DNA of 64,000 nucleotides, taken from Patiria pectinifera (Eukaryota > Echinodermata > Asteroidea > Valvatida > Asterinidae). The notes under the pieces were generated by a model. It did not search any database and was not told the DNA's origin. It saw nothing but the letters and a program-made list of their open reading frames with translations. Shown piece after piece: positions 59,602 to 64,000 of this stretch. The number at the start of each line of letters is the position of its first letter. Positions within the stretch are counted from its first letter, which is position 1. The DNA lies in NCBI GenBank assembly GCA_029964075.1, contig CM057136.1, positions 5,704,001 through 5,768,000 of the forward strand, written 5' to 3'. A program made the position numbers and the translations under genes.

Positions 59602-61424
59602 GTTGGTATTTTTTTTAAAAGCTGGAACCATGGAGATTTCACATCGAGATATCTCTTTTGATTTCATTTTTATAAGTATTTTTGAACAAAGAAAGCTCTT
59701 TGTTGTGCTTTCTGCTTAATTCTGGAAATTTCTGAAGGCCAGTTATGGCTGTACCAAATATACCGAATATTTGAATATTCAGTCATCCACCAAATATCCA
59801 AAGAGCTTTTTCTTTCAACGAATGAAAATATTTTCCCCATTGCACGAATGCAAAACATTCATTGTTTGTTTTATATAACATCCAAGTAGATCTTTGTCAT
59901 TCGATTGGAGGATAAAACTTTAAGAACAAACAAACCTCGGCTTGTTCTAGGTTAACAAGGGTTTAAAAGTCAAATCATTGACAATAATGAAAAGGAACAT
60001 TGTAATTTCTTAAAACAATGCAAAAATATCAAGGCAACTGCATCAACTTCGAAGGCAACTTTTGTACTGCTGTAACGCATGATATGGGCCGAATAACACA
60101 AAGATTGTATAGCGCTGGGTTGCTGCGCGTTGTAAGCGTCTTGCGGCGTGCAATAGTTTAAAAGGGATGGGACGAAAATGCACGGTGAATGGAACCAAAA
60201 AAGGCACGGTTCTGACGTAGGCCATGCAGTGGTTCGATTAATGAATGCCGCGTGACCTACAATCCTCCAATCAAATGCGGGATTTACTTGGGTGTTATAT
60301 AATAAGTATTATACAACACCTGAATAAATCCCAGTCATCTGAATTGGTGGATCGTTGATCACATGTCATTGAATTATTCGTACCAGCTCGCGCGCGGCGG
60401 GCAGCGCAGCGCACAGTGCAATGGAAGTTCTATTGCACGCTGAATAGAACTTCCATTGCACGGTGTCACTGCGGCTGGTGGTGGCGCTGTTTTAAATCGA
60501 GATAAATTGAATATGATTGTCTTCAGCCTGTTGAACAGCTTGCATAAATTTAATATGATGAACTTGTCGAACTTTTAAACAGTTTTTAACCCGAATAAAT
60601 TGGCTGTTAAAAGTTAACCAATCAGATGACAAGGATTTTTCAGGTGTTATATAAAACAAATAATGAATGTTTCACGTTCGTGCAATGGAAAGGATAATTT
60701 CATTCGGTGACAGATGAAATGTTCCATTACACTTAGCTTCGCCTTGTGAAATGGAACCTTTCATCTGACACCTCATGAAAATATTCTTACCATTGCACTC
60801 CCAAACATTCATTATTTGTATACCATCCACCCCAAAAATAGACCTAAGACCTAATGATGTAATGGCTTTGTTTACATATGCTCTTTCCTAAGTGAGCGAA
60901 GTCGGTACGCCAGATGAAGTAGAGACCGTCTACCACATAGGAAACATGTAAACAAAGCGTGATGTCATTAGGTCTGAGGCCTATTGAGGCAGGAGTTGCT
61001 AGATAGACTGGGATTTAGGTCATAGAACTTTCTAGAAAACTGGAGTTCCTGTCTGTGGCTACAGTTATTCACCGTAGCGTGCTAAAGACAAAAACTAAAG
61101 TCATAGCCGCTAATACACTTCAATCGGATGCAGTTAACGATGCAAACCACACACTGTGTTCACTGTGTGTGCATGTTCACCATGCCAATGAGATTGGTAT
61201 GTCGTCCATTTTTGTCCTTCATACATGTAGGTCTGTCATTAATGCGTTGTTGTCCAGACATGGTGCATCCAACAATCGTTAGTTATACTAACGTCAGTGT
61301 AAGTAAATGATTCGTCATGAACAGGACACAAGGAAACGTAATTGGACTCCAAATGGTGGACCTACTGTGAACGTTGATGCACCTCCCCCGGGGGTCCCGG
61401 GGTCCTCCAAAATCTTCTTTGCCA

Positions 61425-61762
61425 AATGGACTCTTGCTGGATTTTGCAGGATTGAGGCTATATGGCAAAAATGTGTGGCTGATTTTGGAGGATGCACTGT
61501 GTCAAGGTCTTGGGCCGGACCTTGTGTTGTTTATGCTCAGCCGTGCATAAATTTAGGCCTAGATTATACTTGAAATCCTCCGCACTGCTCCAGGATGTCA
61601 CTGGCTCTGCCTCAACATACTGACAGTGATTGCTGGAGGATTTTGCAGGATTGAGGCAGTGGTCACCCCTTGGAGGATTTTGCAGGATTGAGGCTGTATG
61701 CTATTTTTACATGGAGGCAGTTGGAGGATTTTGCAGGATTGAGGTTGCATCCTAGCAAAAAT
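61425..61762. repeat. Clustered GGAGGATTTTGCAGGATTGA repeats, copy 2
   Basis: Cores lie near 61440, 61483, 61635, 61673 and 61723. Where copy 1 has a long diverged stretch (27533-27570), copy 2 has a standard core, so the array has been rearranged between copies. Confidence 0.78.
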
Positions 61763-64000
61763 GCCTGGGGAGTTGGGGTTAAGCTTGTACAGGGCATGGA
61801 ACAAGTATACAGATTCTATGAACAAAAACCCCAGCAAAGCACATGGCTTATTAGAGTTGTTCATCAAACAAGCATTTTGTATTTCTGGAAGGAATCGAAA
61901 AAGACCACATTCTATATAGCATTGCATTTTGTGTGTAGTTAGCGGTAGCTACAAATTTTGGTTTTAATATGGCAAAATGGATAAAAGGGTAAAACGATCC
62001 AGGGAAATCCTTTTGTTGTTGAGCATAATTGCAAAAAAAAAGAAGGTATTTCATGTAATGTCATTTACGTATTTTGAACTTATTATAAGATACAATGCAC
62101 TTATAGCACACAAAAAATGGTTAACACTTTTATGGCTGACATACCTCATTTCTAAGCGTTAAGCAGACCGTGATTAATTGTTTGACCTATACAGCCAGGT
62201 TTTATTTAGAGAGGTGCTGAAACCATGAGTCATTTTTTTCCCTCTCTTTTCAGCTGTTCATACAAGCATTTATCAGTTGAGTATTTACATTTGTGAAACC
62301 TCACTAATCAGCTGTCAGCCTTTAGGGGCAGGAGTTCCCTTGTTTATTTACTGGTTCTCCCCCAGGGCCAGCTTTTATCAATTCCTTGAGTGGCATAATA
62401 TTAATAGCCTACCTTTTCATAGAAAACAAGAGTTGTATGCTTAGCAGTCATACTTTTTAAAGCAGTTTTGTCAAAATTGCCTGGTGTTATCAAAGGGAAA
62501 ATGACCAGTGCAAGGAAATCTGTAAATTAACCATAGATATCCTCTTTGGCAGTATTTGTTTAAGAACCATAGCGGTATGTATGTCTTTCAGAGGTACAGT
62601 CAGTGACCGAGCAGTGCAGGATTGTCCTTACCACCTTGAAAGTGGGTCCAAGTAACCTTTTAACAACAAATGCCTTTGAAGGTTTGATTTGCAGTATTCA
62701 TGTACTATTACTACAGAAGTGATAAACAATACTTTAGCAAGGATTTAACATTTAAAACTAGTGGTAGTGCTGCAGCTGAACTGCCGAACTGAACAAAAAT
62801 TCACCGAACATACAGTGTAGCCCTTCAGAACTGAACCAAACTGAATTGTTGAGTTCGGATATTCGGAAACATGATGTTTAGCACCACATATTTTTATTTG
62901 CACAATCAAAAATCAAACAAACAAAATTTGCATCATAAAATTACCAATTTTACTAATAGAAAACATTATTTTAGGCTGAAAAAAACTGACTTAAAATGGA
63001 AGGAAATTTGTATACTTGTACGTGCAGGGGCGTACATTGGCGACACAATCCATGTTCCAAGCCGTGTCACACCATCACTGGATCATGGATGAGAGGCCAC
63101 GTGCACCCGCCGCCAGTAATTTGCCAAAATCACGCTGCTCAAATGTTACAAATCAGAGTTTCAATGCTTGGAATAAATACATTAAATACATCGTTATCAT
63201 CTTTATGAGGTGGGAACCAGTTTATGTGCTAAGCAAGATGATCTTGGAGGCATAACAGTTGCCGTTATCACGTTTATGTCTCGGAAAAATTGTTTGGCAA
63301 TGCTTCATGCACTGTCAATCACCATCAGTGAAAAAGAAGAAATACTAAAGGGGTACTTTTTGAGAGTTTTTGATGTAAACTATGGTTGAGATGGGTTTTT
63401 GGTAAGACAAAATGGGCAATATGGACGTGTGTTTCAGGGACGAAACTCAATCCATTTCAAATTTTGCACTTCGAGCACGTAAAAAATACATACTTTAGTA
63501 TTTGTGCTGTAAAGCAGGGGCAGTTTGGTGTGGCCAGGTTTACATGTATTCTGACCCATTACATAAATGGAGTCATTATGCATGAAGAAAGATAATGGGT
63601 ACACTCCCGCAGCAAGTCGTTTTGATATTGGAATTTGCTGCAGAACCCAAACCAAACCAATGATCAGATACAAATTGCCGAACCGAACCCGAACAGAACC
63701 TGAGGGCGCACTTGCAGCACTAGTTCTGGGCATACATGTATTTCTTCTTGGATTATTCTCAATACCATTAGATTTTGTAACAAGAGTCACAAAGAAACCA
63801 TAGAAATATCTGCTTTTGACAGAGTGACTAGATACATGCCAGTCCAAACCAACTACAACATCCAAGATAAACTAGAGGTTCGCGTTTGTTGTTACAAACG
63901 CAGAGTGGTTTTTCATTTGACATTGTCCAGTTAAGTTATGAATATGTTTATGTTAGAAAAAATGATCATGAACGTTAACCTTTCCAGTACCAATTATTTT

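Larger units (their letters stand above)
48730..64000. repeat. Large duplication, copy 2 (matches 15766-29899, continues beyond the window)
   Basis: Collinear with copy 1. It has two private insertions (55127-55513 and 56216-57762) and lacks the 717-bp element of copy 1. From about 59060 to 63890 it is almost identical to copy 1 except around 60130-60420 and the GGAGGATTTT array. Confidence 0.95.

Overview
This is eukaryotic genomic DNA. It has spliced genes with GT-AG introns of 0.8-5 kb, abundant transposon debris, microsatellites and one 500-N assembly gap, and no prokaryotic operon structure. The protein families, a CR1/L2-type LINE, MITEs with CAGTGGCGTAGCCA ends and the over-represented octamers TACATGTA, TACCGGTA and TAGGCCTA suggest a marine invertebrate, probably a deuterostome such as an echinoderm. 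That assignment is inference.

Region 1 (1-7.4 kb, + strand) holds the 3' part of a secreted SPARC/osteonectin-family gene in five exons: a Sushi/CCP exon, a follistatin/Kazal exon, two exons for the extracellular calcium-binding (EC) domain, and a short acidic last exon ending in TGA at 6314-6316. All exon phases join correctly. Its introns carry a diverged direct repeat rich in TGACGTCA and a 28-bp tandem array.

Region 2 (7.4-15.7 kb) has no intact gene. It holds a hairpin-forming minisatellite, a LINE that keeps its endonuclease but lacks the reverse transcriptase, a 189-bp MITE with an 8-bp target duplication, a 450-bp foldback and a 50-bp perfect palindrome.

Region 3 (15.77-33.2 kb) holds the 5' coding exons of a PDZ-GEF Rap guanine-nucleotide exchange factor (RAPGEF2/6 family), which give 119 in-frame codons from the start codon through much of the first cyclic-nucleotide-binding-like domain. 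Region 4 (33.2-48.7 kb) is repeat-rich, contains the gap, and has no recognisable gene.

Region 5 (48.73-64.0 kb) is a second copy of 15.77-29.90 kb, including RAPGEF exons 1 and 2. The copies differ by point changes, by three transposon insertions with empty counterparts, and by many small insertions of the form TA-(2 to 4 bases)-TA. The exons are identical, but the AG before the first coding exon is GG in copy 2. Whether this is a real tandem duplication of about 33 kb or two haplotypes placed in series cannot be settled from the window alone.

The two genes are on the same strand and show no functional link. Most of the unexplained structure is mobile-element biology: nested palindromes, foldbacks and what look like excision footprints at TA sites.
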